DNA from: Methylobacterium bullatum
GTDB lineage: Bacteria > Pseudomonadota > Alphaproteobacteria > Rhizobiales > Beijerinckiaceae
DNA: 64,000 nt
Direction: 5' to 3'
NCBI GenBank assembly: GCA_902712845.1
Contig: LR743504.1
Coordinates: 4,252,001 to 4,316,000 of the forward strand
Position numbers and translations under genes: made by a program. The notes under the pieces were generated by a model. The model worked only from the letters and a program-made list of their open reading frames with translations. It did not search any database and was not told the DNA's origin. Every line of letters begins with the position of its first letter. Positions within the stretch are counted from its first letter, which is position 1. Positions 1 to 8,679 of the stretch are shown in pieces.

Positions 1-3000
1 CGTCTCCCGACAGCGCCTCCGAAGAGGTCGTCGCTCCCCTCGTTCCCATCGGCGCCCTGGCCGTGGCGCTCCTCGACCTCGTGGCCGTGAACAAGCCCCT
101 GATCCACATGGTGCGCGAAACGCACCGGCAAGACGCCATCGCGGCCATCCTGCGCGCCCTTGCACCCGATCGCAGCGTGGCGATCTACCCGGAATGGGAT
201 TGCCTCCCCTTCGACCGGACCTCACCGTCGCGCGGCGTCATGGGGCAGCGCACGGGCGTGTTGCGCTGGCTCACGGATGCCGCCGCCCTCCCCGATATCG
301 TCCTGACGACCGCACCCGCACTGATCCAGCGGGTTCCACCGCCCGAGACATGGGCGGAGGCCCATCTCGAGATCCGCGTCGGCGACGATTTCGACCCCAA
401 GGCGATTACCGCGACGTTGCAGCGCCTCGGCTACATCCTGGACGACCGGGTCGACGAGCCCGGCGAGGTGGCGGTCTGGGGGCGAACGGTGGACGTGTTC
501 CCGGCTGCCGCGCCGCGCCCCTGCCGGATCGAGCACGAGGACGGCCGCGTCATCGCGATCCGGTCCTACGATCCGGTCTCCCAGCGCTCCCTGGCGGAGG
601 CCGAGCGACTGGTCATCGACCCGGCCACGGAGATACTTCTGCCGGAGGGATCGGAGAACCAGTTGCGGCCCTTCACCGGTCAGGAGCATCAGCTTCCCCG
701 CTTCTACCCTACGCTCACGACGGTGCTCGACTACGTTCCGGATGCCCGCCTTGTTATCGAGACCGGCGCCGAACAGCGCGCCGCCGCCTTCTTCGAACAG
801 ATCGCCGAAGGGCGCGATGCCGGCGACCGGAACCGTGACCTCGGCGAGCTCTACCTCGACCCCCGGAGTTGGACGTCCCTTCAAGAGACGCGCCGCGTCG
901 CCACCGCGTCGGCGGAGGAATCCGAGGATCTCGCGATTCCGGCCTTCGTGCGGAAGGCCCGTCCCAATGCGGCCCTCGCCGAGACCCTGCGCCGGCATCT
1001 CGAAAGCGGCGAGCGCATCCTGCTGACGGGACCGGAGGAGCCACTCGGCCGCCTGATCCGCGTCGCCGAGCGGGTGATGGGGCGCAAGGCCCGGCGCGTC
1101 GCGAACTGGACGGAGGTTGCCCGTGCCGGGCCCGGCGCGATCCTGGCGCTGGCCGCTCCCATCGAGGCGGGGTTCAGGGTACCGGGACAGGGTGTCTGCG
1201 TCATTGCAGCCGCCGACCTGTTCGGGAGCCGGGCCGCCGCTGCGGCCGAGGGCGAGCCGACGGCGAGCCTTCCCATCGGCGAGGTCGAACTGCGCATCGG
1301 CGATGTGGCGGTCGATCGCGACAACGGTCTGTGCGTCTTCGAGGGGTTGGAGCATGTCGAGACCGGAGCGGATGGCGGCGAGGACGCCCTGCGTTTGCGG
1401 TTTGCCGGCAACGCGATCCTGATGGTTCCCGTCTCCCAGGCCGACCGGATCTGGCGTTACGGGTCCGAAGTCGAGGCGGTGACCCTCGACAAGCTCGAAG
1501 GCGGGTCCTGGGGGCGTCGGCGTCTCGAAGCCGAGGCCTGCATGGCCAAGGCGGCCCGCATGATGCTCGCCGATGCCGAGGCACGCCGGGAGGTCAAGGC
1601 GCCGGTCCTGTCACCCCCGGTCCGGGAGTTGGAGCGCTTCGCCGCCGGTTTCGGATTCAATCTCACCGCCGATCAGGCACGAGCCGTGAACGGGGTGATG
1701 GGCGATCTCGCCTCGGGGCGGCCGATGGATCGGCTCGTCTGCGGCGATGTCGGCTTCGGGAAGACCGAAGTGGCCCTGCGCGCCGCCGCTGCGGCGATCT
1801 TCGCCGGTCGCCAGGTGGCCGTGGTGGCGCCCACCACCGTTCTGGCCCGGCAGCATGTGCAGACCTTCACCCGGCGCTTCGCCCGGTTCGGCATCGAGGT
1901 CGCCCATCTCTCCCGCCTCGTCTCGCCGGCCGAGGCGAAGCGCGTGAAGGCGGGGCTCGCCGACGGCAGCATCCGCCTCGTCATCGGCACCCATTGCCTC
2001 ACCGCCAAGGGCGTCGCCTTCTCCGATCTCGGCCTCGTGGTGATCGACGAGGAGCAGCGCTTCGGGGCCAAGATGAAGGAGGCCCTGCGCAAGACGGCGG
2101 GAGACGGCCACGTCCTCACGCTCACGGCGACGCCGATCCCCCGCACCCTGCAATCCGCCCTGGTGGGCCTGCAATCCCTCAGCGTCATCGCCACGCCGCC
2201 CGCGGTGCGCCAGCCCATCCGCACGGTGATCGCGCCGTTCGACGCCGATGGCCTGCGGGACGCGCTCCTGCGCGAGCATCGCCGGGGCGGACAGAGCTTC
2301 GTCGTGTGCCCGCGGATCGAGGATATCGGCCCCATGGCGAAGCGTCTCGCCAAGCTCGTCCCCGACCTGCGCACGATGATCGCCCATGGCGAGCTCAAGG
2401 CGGCGGACATGGACGACGTGATGGTGCGCTTCGCCGATGGCGAGGGCGACGTGCTGCTGGCCACCAGCATCATCGAGAGCGGCCTCGACGTGCCCCGCGC
2501 CAACACGATGCTGGTCTGGGACGCCGAGCGTTTCGGCCTGTCGCAGCTGCACCAGCTGCGGGGCCGGGTCGGGCGCGGCCAGCGCCGGGGCGTCGTCTAC
2601 CTGCTCCACCAGCCGGAGAAGCCGCTGAGCCCGGCGACGGAGAAGCGGCTACGCACCCTGGAAGCTCTCGACCGGCTCGGTGCGGGCTTCGCCATCAGCG
2701 CCCGCGACCTCGACCTGCGCGGGGCGGGAGACCTTGTGGGCGAGAATCAGGCCGGCCACGTGAAACTGATCGGGCTCGGCCTGTATCAGCACCTTCTCCA
2801 TCTCGCCCTGAGGGCCGCGAAGGGCGAGACCGCCGAGGATTGGACCCCCGAGATCCGGATCGGTCTCTCCGGCGGCGTGCCTGCGGATTACGTACCGGAG
2901 CCGGAGGTGCGCCTGAGCCTCTATACGCGGCTCCTGCGCCTGACCACCGCGGACGAGGTCGAGGCGCTACGCCACGAGGTTGCAGACCGGTTCGGCCCAC

Positions 3001-3317
3001 CGCCGGAGGCGTTCGAGGCCCTTGTCACCCTGGCCCGGCTCCGGGTCGGGTGCCGCGCGCTCGGAGTCGCGCGGTTGAGCGGAGGACCGCAAGGCCTGGC
3101 GGCGGATTTCCGTGCCAATGCCCCGCCGATCCTGCTGCCGGTCAACGCGCATATCGAGCGCCGCGACCGCCGCGTGCTCCTGCGCGCGCAGTGCGAGGAT
3201 GCCGTCGAGCGCGGCCATCTCGCGGCCCGCCTCCTCGAACGCCTGCGGGAGGCCAGTGCCCGGCGCCCCGCCAAGGAGACCCGGAGCGGATCGTCGCCGA
3301 TGCGGAAGGCCGGTTGA
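1..3317 (+). CDS. Mfd-like transcription-repair coupling factor paralogue (5' end missing)
   Basis: Superfamily 2 DNA translocase with the domain order of Mfd, which removes stalled RNA polymerase and recruits UvrA. The frame is open from the first base, so the start lies upstream; 1104 residues are visible and GTG at 63 is only an internal candidate. Seen in order: a UvrB-like N-terminal part (EWDCLPFDRTSPS), a CarD/RID-like segment (RYGSEVEAVTLDKL), Walker A GDVGFGKTEV (visible residues 581-590), DEEQRFG box, TATPIPRTL, the RGRVGRGQRRG helicase motif, and a TRCF C-terminal domain (PEVRLSLYTRLLRL). The RID motif, usually VDHGIGRF-like, is degenerate (DRDNGLCVF), and the helicase box has Q where Mfd and RecG have H. 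I infer a paralogue rather than the housekeeping mfd. Convergent with the next gene. Confidence 0.85.
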   Translation, partial: SPDSASEEVVAPLVPIGALAVALLDLVAVNKPLIHMVRETHRQDAIAAILRALAPDRSVAIYPEWDCLPFDRTSPSRGVMGQRTGVLRWLTDAAALPDIVLTTAPALIQRVPPPETWAEAHLEIRVGDDFDPKAITATLQRLGYILDDRVDEPGEVAVWGRTVDVFPAAAPRPCRIEHEDGRVIAIRSYDPVSQRSLAEAERLVIDPATEILLPEGSENQLRPFTGQEHQLPRFYPTLTTVLDYVPDARLVIETGAEQRAAAFFEQIAEGRDAGDRNRDLGELYLDPRSWTSLQETRRVATASAEESEDLAIPAFVRKARPNAALAETLRRHLESGERILLTGPEEPLGRLIRVAERVMGRKARRVANWTEVARAGPGAILALAAPIEAGFRVPGQGVCVIAAADLFGSRAAAAAEGEPTASLPIGEVELRIGDVAVDRDNGLCVFEGLEHVETGADGGEDALRLRFAGNAILMVPVSQADRIWRYGSEVEAVTLDKLEGGSWGRRRLEAEACMAKAARMMLADAEARREVKAPVLSPPVRELERFAAGFGFNLTADQARAVNGVMGDLASGRPMDRLVCGDVGFGKTEVALRAAAAAIFAGRQVAVVAPTTVLARQHVQTFTRRFARFGIEVAHLSRLVSPAEAKRVKAGLADGSIRLVIGTHCLTAKGVAFSDLGLVVIDEEQRFGAKMKEALRKTAGDGHVLTLTATPIPRTLQSALVGLQSLSVIATPPAVRQPIRTVIAPFDADGLRDALLREHRRGGQSFVVCPRIEDIGPMAKRLAKLVPDLRTMIAHGELKAADMDDVMVRFADGEGDVLLATSIIESGLDVPRANTMLVWDAERFGLSQLHQLRGRVGRGQRRGVVYLLHQPEKPLSPATEKRLRTLEALDRLGAGFAISARDLDLRGAGDLVGENQAGHVKLIGLGLYQHLLHLALRAAKGETAEDWTPEIRIGLSGGVPADYVPEPEVRLSLYTRLLRLTTADEVEALRHEVADRFGPPPEAFEALVTLARLRVGCRALGVARLSGGPQGLAADFRANAPPILLPVNAHIERRDRRVLLRAQCEDAVERGHLAARLLERLREASARRPAKETRSGSSPMRKAG

Positions 3318-3348
3318 GATCGGCGCTGCCCGGACGGGGAGTGTGATC

Positions 3349-3387
3349 GCTTGCCCCGGGGCCTCTGGAGGACGCCTCGGGGCAAGC
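3349..3387. terminator. Inverted repeat between convergent genes, possible terminator
   Basis: A 14-bp arm at 3349-3362 faces one at 3374-3387 with a single G-T wobble, leaving an 11-nt loop. It lies between the stops of two convergent genes, as a shared terminator would. There is no T-run on either side, so this is a hairpin by sequence and a terminator only by position. Confidence 0.45.
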
Positions 3388-3396
3388 TGCGGCGGA

Positions 3397-4749
3397 TCAT
3401 TCCGGCCGGACCACGTCGTGGCGACGATGGTGGGGCCGGGCGAGGCCGAGATTCTCGCGGAGCGTGGTCCCTTCGTATTCCGTGCGGAACAGTCCGCGCC
3501 GCTGCAACTCGGGGATCACCAGCGTGGCGAAATCGTCGAGCCCGCCGGGGAGCGTCGGGGGCATGATGTTGAACCCGTCTGCGCCATAAGCTTCGAACCG
3601 CTCCTGAAGGGCATCGGCGATCCGGGCGGGTGTTCCGATCAGGGTCCAGTGGCCCCGAGCGCCGGCGATGCGCAGGTAGAGCTCGCGGATGGTCAGGCCT
3701 TCGCGCCGGGCGATGGTGACGAGAAGGTCCTGCCGGCTCTTGCCGCCCTCCGTCCCGCTGGCCGGCGGAACGGGCGCATCGTCGGAATAGCCGGAGAGAT
3801 CGAGCCCTGCGAGCTGTTCCAGCAGCGAGCGGCCGACGACGGGATGGATCAGCTCTTGCAACGCGCCGTACTTGTCCTCGGCCTCAGCCATCGTGCGGCC
3901 GACCACCGGGAAAGCGCCGGGCAGGATCTTGAGTGAGTCGGGCTCGCGACCGTGCCGGCCGAGCCGGCCCTTCACGTCGGCGTAGAAGGCGGTCGCATCC
4001 TCCAGGGTGGTCTGGGCGGTGAAGACGATTTCGGCGGTGCGGGCCGCCAATGCCTTGCCGGCCTCCGAGGAGCCCGCCTGCACGACGACCGGGTGGCCCT
4101 GCGGCGGGCGGGGCACGTTGAGCGGGCCGCGCACGGAGAAATGCTCGCCCTCGTGCCCGAGCACGTGCAGCTTGGCCGGATCGAAGAAGCGGCCCTCCTC
4201 GCGATCACGGACGAAGGCGTCGTCCTCGAACGTGTCCCAGAGGCCGGCGACCACGTCCACGAATTCCTCGGCGCGGGCGTAGCGGCTGGCATGGGCGAGG
4301 TGGCTCTCGCGGCTGAAATTATAGGCCTCCCGCGGGTCCGCCGAGGTGACGAGGTTCCAGCCCGCCCGGCCTCCGCTGAGATGGTCCAGGGAGGCGAACT
4401 TGCGGGCGACGTGGAACGGCTCGTTGTAGGTCGTGGAGGCGGTGGCCACGAGGCCGATGCGCTCCGTCACCGCCGAGAGGTGGGAGAGCAGGGTCAGCGG
4501 CTCGAACTGCCCGACGTAACGGATCGCCGTGCGGCTCAGGGCGTCGATGTCGTCGCCTCGGATGCTGACTCCGTCGGCCAGAAAAATCAGGTCGAACTTC
4601 GCCGCCTCGGCCACCTTGGCGAGGCGGCGGTAATGAGCCGGATCGATCCCCGCATCCGCCTGCGACGAGGGATGCCGCCATGCCGCGACGTGGTGCCCGC
4701 CCGGATAGAGGAAGGCACCGAGGCGCATCGTGTCCCGGCGACGTGACAT
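3397..4749 (-). CDS. FMN-dependent monooxygenase, NtaA/SnaA/DszA family
   Basis: Luciferase-like (LLM-class) flavin monooxygenase of 450 residues, the usual size for NtaA, SnaA and DszA. These enzymes use FMNH2 from a separate reductase to cleave C-S or C-N bonds. Family landmarks: LGAFLYPGGHHVAAWRHP near the N-terminus, FDLIFLADG, TTYNEPFHVARKFASLDHLSGGRAGWN in pieces around residues 105-130, VVQAGSS, and a C-terminal DGFNIMPPTLPGGLDDF. ATG 4749 has AGGGA 8 nt upstream; ATG 4728 is a weaker alternative. It lies 34 nt downstream of a DszC/SfnB-like gene on the same strand, so the pair is probably one operon. Pairing and sulfur context suggest organosulfur desulfurisation; the substrate is not readable. 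Confidence 0.9.
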   Translation of the reverse strand: MSRRRDTMRLGAFLYPGGHHVAAWRHPSSQADAGIDPAHYRRLAKVAEAAKFDLIFLADGVSIRGDDIDALSRTAIRYVGQFEPLTLLSHLSAVTERIGLVATASTTYNEPFHVARKFASLDHLSGGRAGWNLVTSADPREAYNFSRESHLAHASRYARAEEFVDVVAGLWDTFEDDAFVRDREEGRFFDPAKLHVLGHEGEHFSVRGPLNVPRPPQGHPVVVQAGSSEAGKALAARTAEIVFTAQTTLEDATAFYADVKGRLGRHGREPDSLKILPGAFPVVGRTMAEAEDKYGALQELIHPVVGRSLLEQLAGLDLSGYSDDAPVPPASGTEGGKSRQDLLVTIARREGLTIRELYLRIAGARGHWTLIGTPARIADALQERFEAYGADGFNIMPPTLPGGLDDFATLVIPELQRRGLFRTEYEGTTLRENLGLARPHHRRHDVVRPE

Positions 4750-4783
4750 GTGTCTGTCCCTGATCTCTTGTTCGAAGGGGCGT

Positions 4784-6001
4784 TCAGGCCGAGCCGACCC
4801 GGTATTGGCGCGGCGGGGCGGTACCGTTCACCGCGAAATCGCCCACCGCCCTGTCGCGGTAGATCCGGGGATTGTGCGAGGCGATGGTGCGGGCGTTGCG
4901 CCAGTGCCGGTCGAGGCCGAGACCGCTTTTCACCGCCGAGGCGCCGAGCGCATCGAACAGGGTCGTGGTGGCCTCCAGAACGAGGTTGGTCACCACGCTC
5001 ACCGCCTGGTTCACCTCGATGTCGGCGATGCCCGCCGCATGGTCCGCCGCTTCTCCCGTGCGATGGATCTCGTAGGTCCGCTGCAGGGACTCCGCCGCTT
5101 TGAGGACGATGGCGCCCGCCGCGTAGGCCGCCCCGCGCACGCGCCCGACCACTTGTTGGATCTGGGGATCGTCGCCGGCCCGGTCGCCATTGCCGTGGCT
5201 GTAGACACGCTTGCGCTCGGCCACGAGCCGCGACACGTCGATGGCGGCCGAACGGCCGATGCCGGCCAGCGTCGCCAGATGGACGAGCTGGAAGAACCCC
5301 ATCGCGTAGGGGAAACGCTCCGGATCGGGCTTGATCAGCTCCGGCCCGATGAGGACGTCCGTGAAGATCGCCGTGCCGCTCGCGGTGAGCGACTGGCCGA
5401 AACCGTCCCAATCGTCGACGATCTTGACACCCGGAGCCCGCACCGGCACGGCCGCCACCAGGGACGCGCCCGCCTCGTCCTGGGCCGAGACATGGATCCA
5501 GTCGGCGAAGAGCGAGCCGGTGGTGTAGAATTTCCGGCCGTTGAGCAGCCATTGCCCGCCCCGTGGCCGTAGGACCGTATCGAACTGCCCGACCTTGGCC
5601 TCGCCGGTCTCGGACACGCCGCTGCCGACGGTCTGGCGATCGCCGATCCGGCCGGTCCAGCGCGCCCGCCATTCCGGCGACGACGAGCACAGCATGTCCT
5701 CCGTGAAGCCGAAATGCGCGCGCAGGGCGTTGGTGATGTTGGGATCCGCCTCCGACAACTCGATGAGGAGGTTGAACAAGTCGGGCAGGCTCGCGCCGTG
5801 GCCGCCCTCTTCGCGTGTAAGGCGCAGGGTGGTGAAGCCCGCCTGTTTCAGCCAGTCGATCTCGTCATGGGGGAGCGTGTGCGCGAGATCGCGGGCGATG
5901 GCGGTGGCGCGGATGCGCGCGAAGACCGGCCGGAACCCGGCCGCGAGCGCCTCGTAGCCCGCGCTCGGCCCCGCGCCCCATCCCGCTTCCGTTTGAGACA
6001 T
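4784..6001 (-). CDS. Acyl-CoA dehydrogenase-fold flavin monooxygenase, SfnB/DszC family
   Basis: Flavoprotein of 405 residues with the acyl-CoA dehydrogenase fold. SfnB and DszC members of this group use reduced flavin to oxygenate sulfur compounds rather than dehydrogenate acyl-CoA. Visible landmarks are TTLRLTREEGGHGAS, SETGEAKVGQF, WLLNGRKFYTTGSLFADW, WDGFGQSLTASGTAIF and a C-terminal GLDRHWRNARTIASHNPRIYRDRAVG; the HNP-type ending is common in SfnB-like proteins. First gene of a two-gene operon with the DszA-like monooxygenase. The 321-bp region upstream is shared with a divergent LLM monooxygenase. Family assignment is firm; sulfur role is inferred from neighbours. Confidence 0.88.
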   Translation of the reverse strand: MSQTEAGWGAGPSAGYEALAAGFRPVFARIRATAIARDLAHTLPHDEIDWLKQAGFTTLRLTREEGGHGASLPDLFNLLIELSEADPNITNALRAHFGFTEDMLCSSSPEWRARWTGRIGDRQTVGSGVSETGEAKVGQFDTVLRPRGGQWLLNGRKFYTTGSLFADWIHVSAQDEAGASLVAAVPVRAPGVKIVDDWDGFGQSLTASGTAIFTDVLIGPELIKPDPERFPYAMGFFQLVHLATLAGIGRSAAIDVSRLVAERKRVYSHGNGDRAGDDPQIQQVVGRVRGAAYAAGAIVLKAAESLQRTYEIHRTGEAADHAAGIADIEVNQAVSVVTNLVLEATTTLFDALGASAVKSGLGLDRHWRNARTIASHNPRIYRDRAVGDFAVNGTAPPRQYRVGSA

Positions 6002-6322
6002 TCCGCCGATCCCGTGCCTGTGATGCCGTTATGCCGAAGGGGCTCGCCCTCGATGGCCCCCGGCATCGTGGTCGTCCTGATCGTCAATCCGGGCAGGGCA
6101 GACAAGTATAAATATGGTCAGATGTGCGATTTGGAGATGTTATGCTCTAAATCATCGTATAATAGACGATGTATGCTTGAAAGGGATGATCGTTGAAAGA
6201 TCATTCTTGTTGACCGGGTCCGGTCTCCGGCTAAGCTCATGTGCAGGAATGCCTCCCGCATCGCGTTAACGAGGCTTCTCTCCATCGCACGATACCGTCG
6301 CCCCGGATTGCCTGGATCTGTC
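6002..6322. promoter_or_regulatory. AT-rich divergent promoter region between two flavin monooxygenase units
   Basis: 321 bp without a supportable gene, distinctly AT-rich at 6100-6215. It holds two short inverted repeats: catcgt/acgatg (6153-6158 and 6166-6171) and tgatc/gatca (6187-6191 and 6199-6203). It must carry promoters for both the leftward DszC/DszA-like operon and the rightward LLM gene. No promoter hexamers can be assigned with confidence. Confidence 0.6.
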
Positions 6323-7720
6323 ATGAGCGCACGCCGCGAATTGAGGCTGAACGCCTTCGAGATGGGAGCGCCGGGCCATACCTGGGCCGGGCTGTGGCGG
6401 CACCCGCGCGACGCGGCGGCGCACTACAATACCCTCGATTACTGGGTGTCGCTGGCTCGCACCGCCGAGCGTGGCCTGTTCGACGGGATCTTCCTCGCCG
6501 ACGTGGTCGGGGTCTACGACGTCTATGGTGCCGGCCCCGCCACCGCCGTCGCCCGGGCGGCGCAGGCGCCGAACCTCGATCCGTTCCTGCTGGTGCCGGC
6601 GATGGCCCATGCCACCACGCATCTCGGCTTCGGGGTGACGGCGAACCTCACCTACGAGCATCCCTATACCTTCGCCCGCCGGCTCTCGACCCTCGACCAT
6701 CTCACTAAGGGGCAGATCGGCTGGAACGTGGTTACCGGTTACTTGGACAGTGGTGCACGCGGCATGGGCCTGGGCCAAGCCCGCGAACACGATGCGCGCT
6801 ACGATGCCGGCGAGGATTTTCTGGAGGCCGCCTACAAGCTCTGGGAGGGAAGCTGGGAGGACGGCGCGGCCCTGCGCGACCGGGCGAGCGGCCTGTTCAC
6901 GCAGCCGGGCCGGGTCCACCGCGTCACCCATGACGGGCCGAGCTACCGGGTCGACGGGCAGCATCTCAGCGAGCCGTCGCCGCAGCGGACGCCCGTGCTT
7001 TACCAGGCCGGGGCCTCGTCGCGCGGACGTCTCTTCGCCGCCCGCCATGCCGAGAGCATCTTCCTCAACGGCCAGACCAAGGCCATCGCGGGCAAGGCCG
7101 TGCGCGCCACGCGGCAGGCGGCCAAGGAGGCGGGCCGCGATCCCTACGACATCCGGATGTTCCTCGGCGCCACCGTGATCGTGGCGCCCACCCGTGCCGA
7201 GGCGTTCGATCTGCGCGACGAGTACGCCCAGTATCTCGACGTGGAGGGCCAGCTCGCCCTCGTCTCCGGCTGGACCGGGATCGACCTGTCCGGGCTCGAT
7301 GCCCATGAGGGGCTCGCCTACGTCAAGACCAACGCCATGCAGTCGTTGCTCGAGAACCTGACGCTGCCCGGCGAGCGCCCCTTCACCCGCGCCGACTTCG
7401 CCGAGTTCGGCCCGCGCGGGGCACGGGCTCCCTTCATCGTCGGATCGCCCTCCGAGGTGGCCGACGAACTGCTGTCCTGGGCCGACGAGGCCGATATCGA
7501 CGGCTTCAACCTCACCCGCGCCGTCGCGCCCGAGACGATCGAGGCCTTCGTCGACCTCGTCGTGCCCGCGTTGCAGGACCGGGGCGCGTTCAAGACGCGG
7601 TATCGCGAGGGCACGCTCCGCGAAAAGCTGTTTCCGGAGGGCGGCGCCCTCCTGAAGGCGACCCATCCCGGCGCCCGCTTCCGCCGGGCCGGCGGCGAGA
7701 CCCGCGCCTCCGCCGCCTGA
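6323..7720 (+). CDS. LLM-class flavin-dependent monooxygenase (NtaA/SnaA/DszA family), second copy
   Basis: 465-residue FMN-dependent monooxygenase of the same family as the gene at 3.4-4.7 kb, but clearly divergent from it. Landmarks: LNAFEMGAPGHTWAGLWRHP, GLFDGIFLADVVGVYDVY, HLGFGVTANLTYEHPYTFARR, STLDHLTKGQIGWNVVTGYLDS, VLYQAGASSRGR, and C-terminal DGFNLTRAVAPETIEAFVDLVVP. ATG 6323 puts the first conserved residues about ten codons in; the 28 in-frame codons upstream are not conserved in character and are excluded. It is followed after 35 nt by a MetQ-type binding protein, so it probably heads the monooxygenase-metQ-metQ transcript. Likely acts on an organosulfur compound; the partner flavin reductase is not in the window. 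Confidence 0.88.
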   Translation: MSARRELRLNAFEMGAPGHTWAGLWRHPRDAAAHYNTLDYWVSLARTAERGLFDGIFLADVVGVYDVYGAGPATAVARAAQAPNLDPFLLVPAMAHATTHLGFGVTANLTYEHPYTFARRLSTLDHLTKGQIGWNVVTGYLDSGARGMGLGQAREHDARYDAGEDFLEAAYKLWEGSWEDGAALRDRASGLFTQPGRVHRVTHDGPSYRVDGQHLSEPSPQRTPVLYQAGASSRGRLFAARHAESIFLNGQTKAIAGKAVRATRQAAKEAGRDPYDIRMFLGATVIVAPTRAEAFDLRDEYAQYLDVEGQLALVSGWTGIDLSGLDAHEGLAYVKTNAMQSLLENLTLPGERPFTRADFAEFGPRGARAPFIVGSPSEVADELLSWADEADIDGFNLTRAVAPETIEAFVDLVVPALQDRGAFKTRYREGTLREKLFPEGGALLKATHPGARFRRAGGETRASAA

Positions 7721-7755
7721 CGGCTCCCCTCCCCTCCTCCGAGACAGGCTCACCG

Positions 7756-8556
7756 ATGCCCCCGCTCTGTACCCGCCGCTCCCTCCTCGGCCTCGCGACC
7801 GTCATGCTCGCCCTGGCCGGCGGCCCCGCCCACGCCGAAAAGCCCCTGCGCATCGGCGCGACGCCGGGGCCGGTGGGGCAGACCCTGGCCTTCGCCGCCG
7901 ATCTCGCGCGCAAGCAGGGGCAGAATGTCGAGATCGTCGAGTTCACCGATTGGGTGACGCCCAACGAGGCCGTGGCCTCGGGGGATATCGACGCCAACCT
8001 GTTCCAGCACGTGCCCTACCTTCAGAATGCGATCCGCTCGCGGGGCTACAAGCTGGTGGCGGTGGAGGGCGCGATCGTCCTGCCGGTGGGCCTGTTCTCG
8101 AAGACGGTGACCAGCCTCGACACGATTCCCGACGGCGCCTCGGTGGCCATCGCCAACGACCCCGTCAACGCGGCGCGGGGATTGCGCCTGCTGGAGACCG
8201 CCAAGCTGCTCACCCTGAAACCGGGCGTCGGCGACGAGGCCTCCGTCGCCGACATCGTCGCCAATCCGAAGCGCCTGCGGATCCTCGAACTCGAAGCGGC
8301 GCAATTGCCGCGCGCGATGGACGACGTGACCCTGGCGCAGGTCAGCTTCACCTACCTGATCGCCGCGGGCGGCGACCCCAAGACCTCCCTCATCACCGAC
8401 GGGGTCGGGGACCGGCGCTACACGCTGAGCTTCGTCGCGCGGCCCGACAATCGCGACGATCCGCGTCTGGCCGCCTTCATCCGCAGCTTCCGCTCGGCGC
8501 CGGTGCGGGACTACATCGAGCGGACCTACAAGGGCTTTCTCGAGCCGGTCTGGTAG
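7756..8556 (+). CDS. metQ: MetQ/NlpA-type methionine ABC substrate-binding protein 1
   Basis: Periplasmic binding protein of 266 residues in the NlpA/MetQ family, which delivers methionine or related sulfur compounds to MetNI. Core motifs are LRIGATPGPVGQTL, FTDWVTPNEAVASGDIDANLFQHVPYL, and LELEAAQLPRAMDDVTLAQVSFTYLIAAG. The N-terminus is a cleavable Sec-type signal (RRSLLGLATVMLALAGGPAHA, then EK) with no lipobox cysteine, so this copy is predicted soluble rather than a lipoprotein. It sits between the LLM monooxygenase and a second MetQ-like gene; the likely permease and ATPase (metN, metI) lie 3 kb downstream beyond the soxC pair. Confidence 0.9.
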   Translation: MPPLCTRRSLLGLATVMLALAGGPAHAEKPLRIGATPGPVGQTLAFAADLARKQGQNVEIVEFTDWVTPNEAVASGDIDANLFQHVPYLQNAIRSRGYKLVAVEGAIVLPVGLFSKTVTSLDTIPDGASVAIANDPVNAARGLRLLETAKLLTLKPGVGDEASVADIVANPKRLRILELEAAQLPRAMDDVTLAQVSFTYLIAAGGDPKTSLITDGVGDRRYTLSFVARPDNRDDPRLAAFIRSFRSAPVRDYIERTYKGFLEPVW

Positions 8557-8679
8557 CGCGGCGTCGGATTTCAGATCCAGTCCCGACCCGTTTTCGCAGG
8601 CGTGAGCCCACCGTCCGGACGAGCCCCACACGACGCCCGAATGCGGTCGCTCAGGCACTCCCGAACAGAGAGACCCTCC

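Noticed and set aside
869..3346. Long rightward reading frame of 825 codons in another frame
   Set aside because: It lies fully over the Mfd-like gene, is rich in Arg, Gly and Pro, and has no family motif; it is a GC-bias shadow.
6239..6322. Longer N-terminus for the rightward LLM monooxygenase
   Set aside because: 28 extra residues are not conserved in character and ATG 6323 fits the family start.
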